A DNA stretch of 64,000 nt from Nonomuraea coxensis DSM 45129 (GTDB lineage: Bacteria > Actinomycetota > Actinomycetes > Streptosporangiales > Streptosporangiaceae), in the NCBI RefSeq assembly GCF_019397265.1, contig NZ_CP068985.1, positions 4,010,501 through 4,074,500 of the forward strand, read 5' to 3'. Shown in pieces: positions 42,458-53,517 of the stretch. The stretch's first letter is position 1; each line of letters begins with the position of its first letter. A model generated the notes under the pieces. That model had not been told where the DNA came from and made no database searches. It saw only the letters and a list, made by a program, of their open reading frames with translations. Made by a program: the position numbers and the translations under genes.

Positions 42458-42928
42458 GTGTTGCAGATGGAGGTCGTGGGCGTAAGAGTCGAAATGCCCA
42501 CAAATCAACCGATCGTCTTGCTCAAGGAGGCACACGGGGAACGGTTCCTTCCCATCTGGATCGGCATGACCGAGGCGACGGCCATCGCCCTCGCCCAAGC
42601 GGAGGAACCGCCGCCGCGGCCGCTTACCCACGACCTGTTCCGCGACGTGCTGAGCGCGCTGGGCGTCGGCCTGCGCGCGGTCAACATCGTCGCACTGCGT
42701 GACGGCATCTTCTTCGCCGACCTGGTGTTCTCCAACGGCGTGGAGGTGAGCGCGCGGCCCTCCGACTCCATCGCGCTCGCCCTGCGCACCGGAGCACGCA
42801 TCTTCGCCAGCGAGGAGGTGGTCCAGGAGGCCGGCGTGGTCATCCCGGACGACCAGGAGGACGAGGTGGAGAAGTTCAGGGAGTTCCTTGACACGATCAC
42901 TCCCGAGGACTTTGGCAGGGCGGGGTAG
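42458..42928 (+). CDS. DUF151 bifunctional nuclease-like protein (Rv1829 homologue)
   Basis: 156 aa, covering the entire DUF151 fold: LQMEVVGVRVEM, ERFLPIWIGMTEATAIALA, TMxxxF-type region HDLFRDVLSALG and VSARPSDSIALALRTGARI. The family has reported nuclease activity in plants, but its role in bacteria is unsettled. GTG 42458 with GGAG upstream; an internal ATG at 42467 is an alternative. It has its own 130-bp upstream gap and may have a separate promoter. Confidence 0.9.
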   Translation: MLQMEVVGVRVEMPTNQPIVLLKEAHGERFLPIWIGMTEATAIALAQAEEPPPRPLTHDLFRDVLSALGVGLRAVNIVALRDGIFFADLVFSNGVEVSARPSDSIALALRTGARIFASEEVVQEAGVVIPDDQEDEVEKFREFLDTITPEDFGRAG

Positions 42929-42972
42929 GTATTTCGGTGCATTTACGCTTCACGACGCGCCGAGCCGGATCG

Positions 42973-43001
42973 TTGACTGAGCATGGTCACGGTCCTACGG
43001 T
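42973..43001 (+). promoter_or_regulatory. Promoter of the second MerR gene
   Basis: TTGACT (42973-42978), 17-bp spacer, TACGGT (42996-43001). Located 75 bp before the GTG at 43076 and downstream of the DUF151 stop. Confidence 0.55.
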
Positions 43002-43075
43002 GCAAGTGAAACCCGCGGTCGCCCTATATGAACCCCCAGATCGGGCCGCGGGATGAGAGAAAGCCGGAGGTCCGC

Positions 43076-43696
43076 GTGGCGGTCAGCAGCGGCGAGGGAA
43101 AGACGGCCGGCCAGGAAGATCCGGTGCGGCGCGAGGACGCGCGGCAGCGTGCCGGGGAGCAGGGGCTGCTCTTCGACGAGCGTCCGGCGGCCGTGCCGGA
43201 CGACATCGGGTACCGCGGGCCCACCGCCTGTGCGGCGGCCGGCATCACCTACAGGCAGCTCGACTACTGGGCCCGGACGGGCCTGGTGGAGCCGACCATC
43301 CGGGCCGCGCACGGCTCGGGCTCCCAGCGGCTCTACAGCTTCCGCGACATCCTGGTGCTCAAGGTCGTCAAGCGGCTCCTCGACACCGGGGTGTCGCTGC
43401 AGCAGATCCGCACGGCCGTGCAGCACCTGCGTGACCGCGGGGTCGCCGACCTCGCGCAGATCACGCTCATGAGCGACGGCGTCAGCGTCTACGAGTGCAC
43501 CTCGGCCGACGAGGTGATAGACCTCCTCCAGGGCGGCCAGGGCGTGTTCGGCATCGCGCTCGGCCGGGTCTGGCGTGAGGTCGAGGGAAGCCTCGCGGAG
43601 CTGCCGGGGGAACGCGCGGCGGTCGAGGACAACGTCCCGGCCGACCACCCCGCTGACGAGCTCGCCCAGCGCCGCCGTGCCCGGCGCCTGGGGTAG
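43076..43696 (+). CDS. MerR-family regulator (Rv1830 homologue)
   Basis: 206 aa. After a 40-residue basic/acidic leader comes the MerR HTH (GPTACAAAGITYRQLDYWAR, then TGLVEPTIR, SQRLYSFRDILVLKVVKRLL) and a helical C-terminus with a DUF-like region (FGIALGRVWREVEGSL). In mycobacteria this protein regulates growth and division genes. The GTG at 43076 is chosen because GGAGG lies 5 nt before it; the frame remains open to an ATG at 43028. Upstream of the glycine riboswitch. Confidence 0.87.
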   Translation: MAVSSGEGKTAGQEDPVRREDARQRAGEQGLLFDERPAAVPDDIGYRGPTACAAAGITYRQLDYWARTGLVEPTIRAAHGSGSQRLYSFRDILVLKVVKRLLDTGVSLQQIRTAVQHLRDRGVADLAQITLMSDGVSVYECTSADEVIDLLQGGQGVFGIALGRVWREVEGSLAELPGERAAVEDNVPADHPADELAQRRRARRLG

Positions 43697-43747
43697 TAAT
43701 TCGCCCGTAACGTCCAGAGTAGTAACCTAGGACAGGTAAGGCTGACG

Positions 43748-43992
43748 ACCCCGTGCGGGAGAGTCCCCGGGCACCACCTGGTCCTGGGGCGCCGAAGGAG
43801 CAACCCTCCCCGGAATCTCTCAGGCAACCGGTACCGCTCGGGTGAGGCAACTCTGGAAAGCAGGCACGCCCGCCAGGCGCGCCTCACCGACGGTGCAAGC
43901 CTCCGTTCGAGGCGAAGCTCTCAGGTCGCGGTGACGCCCGCGCTGACAGAGGGGGAGACCCGGCATCCGCCCGCGCCCCGGCGCCGGTCTCC
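43748..43992 (+). promoter_or_regulatory. Tandem glycine riboswitch controlling gcvP
   Basis: First aptamer about 43751-43860: GGGAGAG, core GCCGAAGGAGCAA, CTCTCAGGCAA, ACTCTGGA. Second aptamer about 43865-43955: CACCGACGGTGCAAGC, AAGCTCTCAGGT, GACAGAGGGGGA. These match the conserved glycine aptamers in order. Downstream, GGAGACC (43954-43960) can pair with GGTCTCC (43986-43992), a probable expression platform overlapping the end of the second aptamer; no U-tract is seen. Glycine binding should switch on glycine cleavage. Confidence 0.92.
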
Positions 43993-44015
43993 ATAAGCCT
44001 CGGGAGGCACCGTCC

Positions 44016-46898
<2,883 letters not shown>

Positions 46899-47009
46899 GC
46901 CGGCCGCGGGCGGGGATCCAGTCCGGCATCGTCAAGTGAGCAGACATGATCGCCGGAAGTGGTTAGGCTTCGGTGCGACCCAGGCCACGCGGCGCCGTAA
47001 GGAGCTCTC

Positions 47010-47798
47010 TTGACGTCATCGGAGCTGGAGACCCCGCCCCTCGACACCGCCCGCCGGCTCGCCGAGAGCGGTGACCTCGACGGCGCCGCGGCGATCCTGC
47101 GGCGGCTCGTCGCCGACCCCGAGGGGCCCGACCGCGCCCAGGCCGCCGTCGGGCTCGCCGTGGTGCTGGAGGAGCGCGGCGACGTCGAGGCGGCCCGCGC
47201 GGCCGCCCGCACCGCCCTGGCCACCAACCACCCCGAGTACGCCGCCCAGGCCGCCTGCCACCTGGCCCAGGGCTTCGAACGCGAAGGACGCACCGAGCAG
47301 GCAAGAGCCGCCTGGCAGGCCGTGCTGGGCGTCGGCACCCCCGCCTACCTGCCGCACGCCCACCTGGCGCTGGCCCGGCTGGCCGAGACCCTGGGCGAGG
47401 CGGAGACGGAGCTGCGCGAGGCCGTGGCGACCGGCGACGAGCAGGTGGCGGCGCTGGCCGCGCGGCAGCTCGCCGACCTGCTGCTGGAGCACGGCGAGCC
47501 CGGCCAGGCGGCCGACGTGCTCATCGAGGCCCTCGGCATCGCCCCCGAGTCCGAGGTGCCGGGGCTGCGGGTGCGGCTCGGCATCGCGCACCTGGAGCTG
47601 GCCTGCGCCGAGTTCGCCGAGACCGTGGAGAGCGGGGCCGACGCCCAGACCAGCGCCCTGGCCATCGAGCTGCTGGCCCGCACACTGCCGCTGCGCGGGC
47701 GGCCGGAGGACGCCGACCAGGTGTGGTCGTACGGGCTGGGGCACGCCGACGAGACGCTCGCCGCCGAGGTGCGCCTGCGCTACGAGCGCGACTCCTGA
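47010..47798 (+). CDS. Tetratricopeptide-repeat protein
   Basis: 262-aa all-helical protein with at least five TPR-like repeats (RRLAESGDLDGAAAILRRLV; LEERGDVEAARAAARTAL; FEREGRTEQARAAWQAVL; LLEHGEPGQAADVLIEAL; others degenerate). TPRs mediate protein-protein contact; no catalytic or membrane segment is present. TTG 47010 is the start because AAGGAG lies 6 nt before it. 111 bp after gcvP. Partner unknown. Confidence 0.85.
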   Translation: MTSSELETPPLDTARRLAESGDLDGAAAILRRLVADPEGPDRAQAAVGLAVVLEERGDVEAARAAARTALATNHPEYAAQAACHLAQGFEREGRTEQARAAWQAVLGVGTPAYLPHAHLALARLAETLGEAETELREAVATGDEQVAALAARQLADLLLEHGEPGQAADVLIEALGIAPESEVPGLRVRLGIAHLELACAEFAETVESGADAQTSALAIELLARTLPLRGRPEDADQVWSYGLGHADETLAAEVRLRYERDS

Positions 47799-47817
47799 CC
47801 CCGTCCGCCGGGCCGGG

Positions 47818-48189
47818 TCAGTCGCGGCGCATGATGGCCGCAGCGGCGGCCACGTTGATGATGACGATGGCGATCCAGGAGATGGTGAGCCCCAGCAGGC
47901 CCGCGTTGCTCGACGCGATCGCGGTCAGCGGCACGCCGATGCCGAGCGAGCCCAGCGCGATCGGGATCATCGCGGAGCCCGGGCTCTTGGCCTTGGGCCG
48001 GGGGCCGGCTCCGTAGGGGCCGGGCCCGGCGCCGTGGGCGGCCAGCTCGGCCCGCACCCGGAGGGCGATCGTCTCGTCGAGGCGGTCGGCGAAGGACTCG
48101 AGGAGCGCGTTCTCGTAGTCGGGGCCGAGGTCGCGACGGGCGTCGAGCGTGGCCTTGAGGTCCTCACGGAGAGGACGATCGTGCTGCAT
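47818..48189 (-). CDS. Small membrane-anchored protein with N-terminal helical domain
   Basis: 123 aa. The N-terminal helix-rich part (MQHDRPLREDLKATLDARRD, PDYENALLESFADRLDETI) is shared by a common actinomycete family of integral membrane proteins, and two membrane helices follow (about 76-97 and 100-116). Function unknown. ATG 48189 is preferred over upstream starts because the conserved part begins there. Convergent with the TPR gene. Confidence 0.72.
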   Translation of the reverse strand: MQHDRPLREDLKATLDARRDLGPDYENALLESFADRLDETIALRVRAELAAHGAGPGPYGAGPRPKAKSPGSAMIPIALGSLGIGVPLTAIASSNAGLLGLTISWIAIVIINVAAAAAIMRRD

Positions 48190-48272
48190 GAGGACATCAT
48201 GCTGCACGCGCGGCGCGCCGTCATCAGCCCTGAGAGCCACTGCGGCCTCCTCCGAAGGTACCGTTCTGCACC

Positions 48273-48893
48273 ATGGAGATCACGACCCCGCGGGGGCCGG
48301 CACGGGTGGATCTGGAGGAGCCGGACGACCCGCGGCTGCTGCTCGTCCTCACCCACGGCTCGGCCGGGGGAGTGGACGCCCCCGACCTGCTGGCCGTGCG
48401 CGACGCGGCGCTCGCGGCGGGGTTCGGGGTGGCCCGGGTGACGCAGGCGTTCCGGCTGGCGGGGGCGCGGGCCCCCGGCTCGCCGGCCCGGCAGGACGAG
48501 GCGTGGGAGGCGGTCCTGGCGGAGCTGCGGGCGCGCCGGCCCGGCCTGCCCCTCGTGCAGGGCGGGCGGAGCAACGGGGCGCGGGTGGCCTGCCGCACCG
48601 CGGCGGCGGTGGGCGCGGCGGCGGTGGTGGCGCTGGCCTTCCCCCTGCACCCGCCGGGCCGGCCCGACAGGTCCAGGGCCGGCGAGCTGCGCGGTGCGGG
48701 GGTGGACGTGCTGGTCGTCAACGGCGACCGTGATCCGTTCGGCGTCCCCGACGCGGCGGACGCGGCGCGGCTGGTGGTGCTGCCCGGCGAGGGGCACGAC
48801 CTCAAGAAGGATCCCGCCCGGGTCGGCGGGATCGTGGCGGAGTGGCTGGGCCGCTACGCGCTGACCGGCCGGCGGAGCCGGCGGCTCTCCTAG
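48273..48893 (+). CDS. Alpha/beta hydrolase of the KANL3/Tex30 type
   Basis: 206 aa. LTHGSAGGVDAPD (oxyanion region), GGRSNGARVA (nucleophile Ser in a GxSxG-like elbow), NGDRDPFG (Asp) and GEGHDL (His) give a full catalytic set. This small family, often annotated as dienelactone hydrolase-like or KANL3/Tex30, has no established substrate. ATG 48273. Divergent from the membrane protein at 48189, convergent with the DUF5999 gene 9 bp away. Confidence 0.85.
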   Translation: MEITTPRGPARVDLEEPDDPRLLLVLTHGSAGGVDAPDLLAVRDAALAAGFGVARVTQAFRLAGARAPGSPARQDEAWEAVLAELRARRPGLPLVQGGRSNGARVACRTAAAVGAAAVVALAFPLHPPGRPDRSRAGELRGAGVDVLVVNGDRDPFGVPDAADAARLVVLPGEGHDLKKDPARVGGIVAEWLGRYALTGRRSRRLS

Positions 48894-48902
48894 GCCGGGG
48901 GC

Positions 48903-49088
48903 TCAGACGCCCACGGGGCGGTGCGGCTCGATCGTGGCGCCGCTCGGCAGGAGCTCCCCGGTGTCCTCGAACAGGACCACGCCGTTGCAGAGCAGGCTCC
49001 ACCCCTGCTCGGGATGGCAGGCGAGGGTGCGTGCCGCCTCGCGGTCGGGCGCCTCTGCATCCGGACAGGCCGGGACGTGCGGGCACAT
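48903..49088 (-). CDS. DUF5999 small Cys-containing protein
   Basis: 61 aa. Begins MCPHVPACPDAEAPDREAAR and contains SLLCNGVVLFEDTGELLP and EPHRP at the end, the pattern of a very widespread actinobacterial family of unknown role. Three Cys residues and two His residues could bind a metal. ATG 49088 with GGAGG 8 nt upstream; the longer frame to 49301 is rejected because it lacks family similarity and a ribosome site. Confidence 0.85.
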   Translation of the reverse strand: MCPHVPACPDAEAPDREAARTLACHPEQGWSLLCNGVVLFEDTGELLPSGATIEPHRPVGV

Positions 49089-49242
49089 CGGCGTGCCTCC
49101 GATATCTCGTGGGATGCTCCCGTTGTGAGGGGCGGGAGCGGCTCGGGTTGTTCTTTTGGCGCGTGCGGTGCCGTCACCGTGACGTGTGACCTTCGACACA
49201 GGGTGCCTTATGCAGGATAACGGGCCAAGCGCGACACGCGCA

Positions 49243-49803
49243 TCACGTTTGCAAACCCTTGAGAAGAGCGTCAAGTCCGCGCTCGAAGTCCGCGTCGGCA
49301 CGTTCGTCCCGCCGTACCCATTCGTCGACCTCGGGATCGGCCCAGCCGGAGCGCTGGATCTCGACGGCGACGCTGCCGTACACGAACGCGCGCAGCGCCC
49401 GCACCGCGTCGGGGGCGTCGCCGAGGCCGCCGTCGGCCAGTTGCTCGGTCTGCTCGCGCAGGGCGATGAGCGTGGTGCCCTTGGGCGGCTTGGTGAGGGC
49501 CAGGGCCAGCACGCCGGGGTGCTCGCGCAGCAGCTCCCGCTCCGCCCGGCACCACGCCTTGGCCGTCTCCTGCCAGGTGGGGCGCTGCTCGACGTGGACG
49601 GTGGTCACGTGCTCGGCCAGGGCGTCCATCAGCGCCTCCTTGCCCCGGGGCAGGTGGTGGTAGATGGCCATGGCCTCGACCTGCAGCGCGTCGCCGAGGC
49701 GGCGCATGGTGAGCCGGCGCAGCCCCTGGCTGTCGGCGATGTGCAGCGCGGCCTCGATGATCCGCTCGCGGGAGAGGGGGATCGGTGGTCTCTTGGCGGG
49801 CAT
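49243..49803 (-). CDS. TetR-family regulator with TetR_C-type ligand domain
   Basis: 186 aa. The N-terminal HTH (LSRERIIEAALHIADSQGLR, LTMRRLGDALQVEAMAIYHH) resembles tetracycline-repressor type proteins (VEAMAIYHHLPRGKEALM). The C-terminal domain is helical with RAFVYGSVAVEIQRSG. It probably represses itself or a divergent gene. ATG 49803 is used; an in-frame ATG at 49812 is also possible. A TTAC-TAT-GTAA palindrome lies just upstream. Confidence 0.9.
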   Translation of the reverse strand: MPAKRPPIPLSRERIIEAALHIADSQGLRRLTMRRLGDALQVEAMAIYHHLPRGKEALMDALAEHVTTVHVEQRPTWQETAKAWCRAERELLREHPGVLALALTKPPKGTTLIALREQTEQLADGGLGDAPDAVRALRAFVYGSVAVEIQRSGWADPEVDEWVRRDERADADFERGLDALLKGLQT

Positions 49804-49813
49804 GAAGATCATC

Positions 49814-49824
49814 TTACTATGTAA
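49814..49824. promoter_or_regulatory. TTAC-TAT-GTAA palindrome upstream of TetR
   Basis: A TTTAC/GTAAG-like palindrome in the divergent promoter space 11 bp before the TetR start, in an AT-rich spot. Position and symmetry suit a TetR autoregulatory operator, possibly also controlling the gene at 49918. Confidence 0.45.
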
Positions 49825-49917
49825 AGGGCGGCGCCGCGGGGCGATTTCCGCACGTGTCGCGGGGAGGCGTACTCTTGGGCCTGGCATGACTTACCGGCTG
49901 GTGAAGGGGCAGGGTCC

Positions 49918-50316
49918 ATGGCGTTTTTCCGTCCGCGGGTGAGCCGGGAGGCCGAGGTTCGCTACCACGCGGACCGCGAGATCTCCAGGAGCTATCCCGA
50001 GCTGCTGGAGCGGGCCCGGCAGGCCGAGCGGACGCTGCGGGAGCTGCGGGCCGCGGCGGCCGACGAGATCGAGCTGCTGGCCGCGGGCCGGGCGTTCGAC
50101 CACGCGCTGACCGAGGCGCTGCGCGCCGCCGAGGCGGGCCGGCGGGCCACCTTCGGGGTCAAGTCCTACGACGACCGCATCGCCCGCCGCAAGGCCAGGG
50201 CGACGCCGCGCGGGCGCGAGTGGACGGCCGAGGTCGACCGGCTGCGCACGCTGCGCGAGGAGAACCGCCTGTGGGGCATCCCGCGCGTCCCGCGCCCGGT
50301 CCCCGCGACCCAGTAG
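49918..50316 (+). CDS. Unknown charged coiled-coil protein (132 aa)
   Basis: Soluble, Arg/Glu/Ala-rich protein, mostly helical with heptads (about 20-80: ELLERARQAERTLRELRAAA). The C-terminal RVPRPVPATQ is disordered. I do not recognise the family. ATG 49918 follows GGGGCAGGGTCC. It is divergent from the TetR gene and ends before a strong bidirectional terminator. Confidence 0.72.
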   Translation: MAFFRPRVSREAEVRYHADREISRSYPELLERARQAERTLRELRAAAADEIELLAAGRAFDHALTEALRAAEAGRRATFGVKSYDDRIARRKARATPRGREWTAEVDRLRTLREENRLWGIPRVPRPVPATQ

Positions 50317-50343
50317 TCACGCGGGCCCCGGGGCTGGACACGC

Positions 50344-50386
50344 GGAAGCCCCGGCGCTCCTCCTCGTGAGGGGCGCCGGGGCTTCC
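50344..50386. terminator. Bidirectional terminator between coiled-coil and sigma genes
   Basis: Perfect 14-bp inverted repeat (50344-50357 with 50373-50386) and a 15-nt loop between convergent genes ending at 50316 and 50407. It is the most stable intergenic hairpin in the window. Confidence 0.85.
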
Positions 50387-50406
50387 GGTGTGCTCGGGCG
50401 GGGGGC

Positions 50407-51780
50407 TCAGCTCGCCCAGTCGAGCAGCGGGCGGGTGTTGCTCGGGTGCCGCAGCTTCGACAGCGACTCCTTCTCGAGCTGGCGGATCCGCTCCCGGGTC
50501 AGGCCCAGGTGCTTGCCGATCTCGTCCAGGGTGTGCGGCTTGCCGTCCACCAGGCCGAAGCGCAGCGCCATGATCTTCGACTCGCGCGGCGAGAGGTTGT
50601 CGAGCACGCCGCGGAGCTGGTCGCCCAGCAACTGGCGGTCGACGATCTCCGACGCCTCCGGCGAGTCGACGTCCTCGATGAGGTCGCCGATCGTGGTCTC
50701 GCCGTCCTCGCCGATCGTCGCGTTGAGGGAGATCGGCTGGCGGCTGGTGCGCAGCAGCTCCTCGATCTGGTCGGGGGTCTTGTCCAGCTCGACGGCCAGC
50801 TCCTCGGGGGTGGGCTCGCGGCCGAGGCGCTGGTGCATGTCCCGCTCCACGCGCGACAGCTTGGAGAGCATCTCCAGCACGTGGACGGGCAGCCGGATCG
50901 TCCGGGCCGAGTCGGCGAAGCCGCGCTGGATGGCCTGCCGGATCCACCACATCGCGTACGTCGAGAACTTGAAGCCCTTGGTGTAGTCGAACTTCTCCAC
51001 GGCCCTGATGAGGCCGAGGTTGCCCTCCTGCACCACGTCCAGCAGCGACATGCCGCGGTCGGTGTACTTCTTGGCCACCGAGACCACCAGCCGGAGGTTG
51101 GCCTCCAACATGTGGTCCTTGGCCCGCCGGCCGTCCTCGACCACCAGGCGCAGGTCGTCGCGGACGTCCGGTGCCAGGTCGGGCTGGGTCTCCAGTTTGT
51201 ACTCGGCGTAGAGGCCGGCCTCGATGCGCCGGGCCAGCTCGACCTCCTGGGCGGCGGTCAGCAGGGTGCGGCGGCCGATCGACTTCAGGTACGTGTGCAC
51301 CGAGTCGCCCATGACCGACTGCGTGTCGTCCAGGTCGACCTGCTCGTGCTCCAGCTCGGCCTCCTCGATCACGAGGTCGTCGGGGACGTCCTCCTCGTGC
51401 TCCGGCTTGCCGTCGGCGGGCGCCGCGTTCTCGCCGGCGCCGTTGGGCGCGGTGCTTTTTGCCTTGGCGGCCTTGCGGCCGGTAGCCTTTGCACGCGGGG
51501 ACGGGGTCTTCTTCGGGGCGTCTTCCTCGGCGGGCGTGGACTCGTCGGTCTTGCGGGTCTTTCCGGGGGCGGTCTTGCTGAGAGACGGCTCGTTCTCGGC
51601 GGCCAGGCTGACGCCGGCCTCGGAGAGCTCGCGCAGGATCGTGCGGCCCTCGGAAGGGCTGACGCCGGCCTGGGCGAACGCGTCACGCAGCTCCGCCAGA
51701 GAAAGGTGACCCTGGTAACGTCCTCGTTCGATCAGTTGGTCGAGAGTCGCGTGCGGGGTCGCCACGGCGGTTCTGGGCAT
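50407..51780 (-). CDS. RpoD-family RNA polymerase sigma factor
   Basis: 457 aa. A region 1.1-like N-terminus (DQLIERGRYQGHLSLAELRD), a Lys/Ala/Pro-rich linker (about 70-125), region 1.2 (GDSVHTYLKSIGRR), region 2 (NLRLVVSVAKKYTDRGMSLL, FDYTKGFKFSTYAMWWIRQA), region 3 and region 4 (LDEIGKHLGLTRERIRQLEK) are all present. It therefore reads housekeeping-type promoters. It differs from HrdB/SigA in ending SNTRPLLDWAS rather than SRSQVLRDYLD and in several core residues (YAMWWIRQAIQRGFADS), so a group 2 sigma cannot be excluded. ATG 51780 has GGAGG 7 nt upstream. Confidence 0.9.
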   Translation of the reverse strand: MPRTAVATPHATLDQLIERGRYQGHLSLAELRDAFAQAGVSPSEGRTILRELSEAGVSLAAENEPSLSKTAPGKTRKTDESTPAEEDAPKKTPSPRAKATGRKAAKAKSTAPNGAGENAAPADGKPEHEEDVPDDLVIEEAELEHEQVDLDDTQSVMGDSVHTYLKSIGRRTLLTAAQEVELARRIEAGLYAEYKLETQPDLAPDVRDDLRLVVEDGRRAKDHMLEANLRLVVSVAKKYTDRGMSLLDVVQEGNLGLIRAVEKFDYTKGFKFSTYAMWWIRQAIQRGFADSARTIRLPVHVLEMLSKLSRVERDMHQRLGREPTPEELAVELDKTPDQIEELLRTSRQPISLNATIGEDGETTIGDLIEDVDSPEASEIVDRQLLGDQLRGVLDNLSPRESKIMALRFGLVDGKPHTLDEIGKHLGLTRERIRQLEKESLSKLRHPSNTRPLLDWAS

Positions 51781-51953
51781 GAGGACACCTCCTCCGTACG
51801 GAGTAAGAAGCGATCAGGCAGGTTGTGGCGGGGCGGCTTCGCTGTCCGCACGGCGCACCAGTATCAATAACGCCAATTTCCGCCATTTGTTCCCGAGGGG
51901 ACGAACTGCCGAAAAAGCGGCAGAAGCCCCCGATCCGCGGGAATCCCGACTCG

Positions 51954-52271
51954 TCACTCCGTGATGTGGAAGACGCCACCCTCGGTGACCACCGGCATGG
52001 GCATGGGCTCGGCGCCCTCCATGCGGTCGTCGGTCCAGTACTCGAAGACCTTGTCGGGGTCGGGGTTGACCTCCTCGGAGACCACGACGCCGTCGTCGGC
52101 GCCGCCGGAGGGCCCGGGGGACGGGGCCGGCTGCCTCTCCACCACTGCTCTGGTCTCCTCCGCCGCCTGGTCGAGCCTGCCCGCCGAGGCGGCCGCCGCG
52201 ATGGAGACGCCTCCGGCGACGATGACGCCGACGACGGCCGCGGATGCCCACATCTTGCGGGTCTGGTCCAT
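51954..52271 (-). CDS. Small secreted/anchored protein with YWT-type propeptide motif
   Basis: 105 aa. An N-terminal hydrophobic segment (about 7-28) is a signal peptide or membrane anchor. After a Pro/Ser-rich stretch the C-terminal part reads KVFEYWTDDRMEGAEPMPMP. That motif (YWT-x-x-RM-x-x-A-x-P) is found just before the catalytic domain of many secreted actinobacterial trypsin-like peptidases, but no protease follows here. ATG 52271 with AGGAGGGAG about 9 nt upstream. Function unknown. Confidence 0.75.
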   Translation of the reverse strand: MDQTRKMWASAAVVGVIVAGGVSIAAAASAGRLDQAAEETRAVVERQPAPSPGPSGGADDGVVVSEEVNPDPDKVFEYWTDDRMEGAEPMPMPVVTEGGVFHITE

Positions 52272-52314
52272 GAAGGCTCCCTCCTTCTCCCCACTATGAC
52301 GCAGCGGCACTTCG

Positions 52315-53463
52315 TCAGGTTCCTGCCTTCAGGCTGACCAGGTCGGTCTTGCCGTTCGGCAGCAGGGGCAGGGCGGCGACGAGGCGCAGCTCGCGGGGGG
52401 CGGCGTAAGGGGGCAGCCTATCGTGGGAGTACGCCCGCAATTGCTCAAGCGTGGGTGGTGTGTCGGGATGGGCGGGGACGACGACGGCGGTGACCCGTTC
52501 GCCCCATTCGGGATCGGGAACGCCGATCACGGCCACGTCGGCGATCGCGGGATGCTCGCCCAGGACGGCCGCCACCGCGCCGGCCACCACCTTCTCGCCG
52601 CCGGTGTTGACGACGTCGTCGGCCCGGCCCAGCACGCGCAGCCGCCCGCCGGACAGCTCGCCGAGGTCGGAGGTGACGAACCAGCCGCCGTCGAAGGGCT
52701 CAGGGGGGCCGGAGCGGTAGCCGGAGAACAGCACGGGACCGGCGATCCTGATCAGCCCGTCCGCGCCGATCTTGACATCCACGTGGTGAAGGGGCAGGCC
52801 GTCGTACACGCAGCCGCCGCTGGTCTCGCTGCTGCCGTACGACGTCACGACCCGCGCGCCGAGGTCCCTGGCCTGCTCCAGCAGGCCGGGGCGGGGCACG
52901 GCGCCGCCGAGCAGGATCGTCCTGAACACCGACAGGTCGGCCCCCAGCTCGACCAGCCGGTGGAGCTGCGTCGGCACCATCGAGACGTGCTCGGCCCCCG
53001 ACTCCAGCACCGCGCGCGGGTCGAAGCGCGGGTGGACGACCGGCTCGGTGCCCGACAGCAGCGCGCGGACCAGCACCTGCAGCCCGGAGACGTGCGCGAC
53101 CGGCAGGCAGCACAGCCAGCGCTCGCCCTTGGACGCCTCCAGGCGGCGCAGCGAGGCCGCCGCCGAGGCCCGCAGCGCGGTGGCCGACAGCATGACACCT
53201 TTGGGCGCGCCGGTGCTGCCGCTGGTGGCGATCACGACGGCGACGTCCTCGGGGACGCCCTCGCCGCCGTCGAGCGGGACGCCGTCGGCGTGGGTGGGGC
53301 GCAGCGAGGCGATCGCGGCGGCGGAGGAGCCGCCGGGCGTCAGCGGCAGGACGGCCGGTCCTGTGCCGTCGAGCGCCTCACGGATCGCCGTGAAGAGGGC
53401 GGGCCCGGGAGGCTGCACAATGGCATGCAGCGGGCGGTCCGGATGCGACGGGTTCCTCCACAT
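52315..53463 (-). CDS. menE: o-Succinylbenzoate-CoA ligase
   Basis: 382-aa adenylate-forming enzyme, short as is usual for actinobacterial MenE. Motifs: VIATSGSTGAPKGVML (phosphate loop), VTSYGSSETSG, VTSDLGEL, LGRADDVVNTGGEKV and the final catalytic Lys in PLLPNGKTD. It activates o-succinylbenzoate with ATP and CoA in menaquinone synthesis. Assignment to MenE rather than another acyl-CoA ligase rests on the adjoining menC and menD. ATG 53463; divergent from menC with 54 bp between starts. Confidence 0.9.
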   Translation of the reverse strand: MWRNPSHPDRPLHAIVQPPGPALFTAIREALDGTGPAVLPLTPGGSSAAAIASLRPTHADGVPLDGGEGVPEDVAVVIATSGSTGAPKGVMLSATALRASAAASLRRLEASKGERWLCCLPVAHVSGLQVLVRALLSGTEPVVHPRFDPRAVLESGAEHVSMVPTQLHRLVELGADLSVFRTILLGGAVPRPGLLEQARDLGARVVTSYGSSETSGGCVYDGLPLHHVDVKIGADGLIRIAGPVLFSGYRSGPPEPFDGGWFVTSDLGELSGGRLRVLGRADDVVNTGGEKVVAGAVAAVLGEHPAIADVAVIGVPDPEWGERVTAVVVPAHPDTPPTLEQLRAYSHDRLPPYAAPRELRLVAALPLLPNGKTDLVSLKAGT

Positions 53464-53517
53464 GCTCGTAAGGTTAATGGCGACAGGTCGGACAGCGGCG
53501 CAGAGCGGGGGAGGGTC

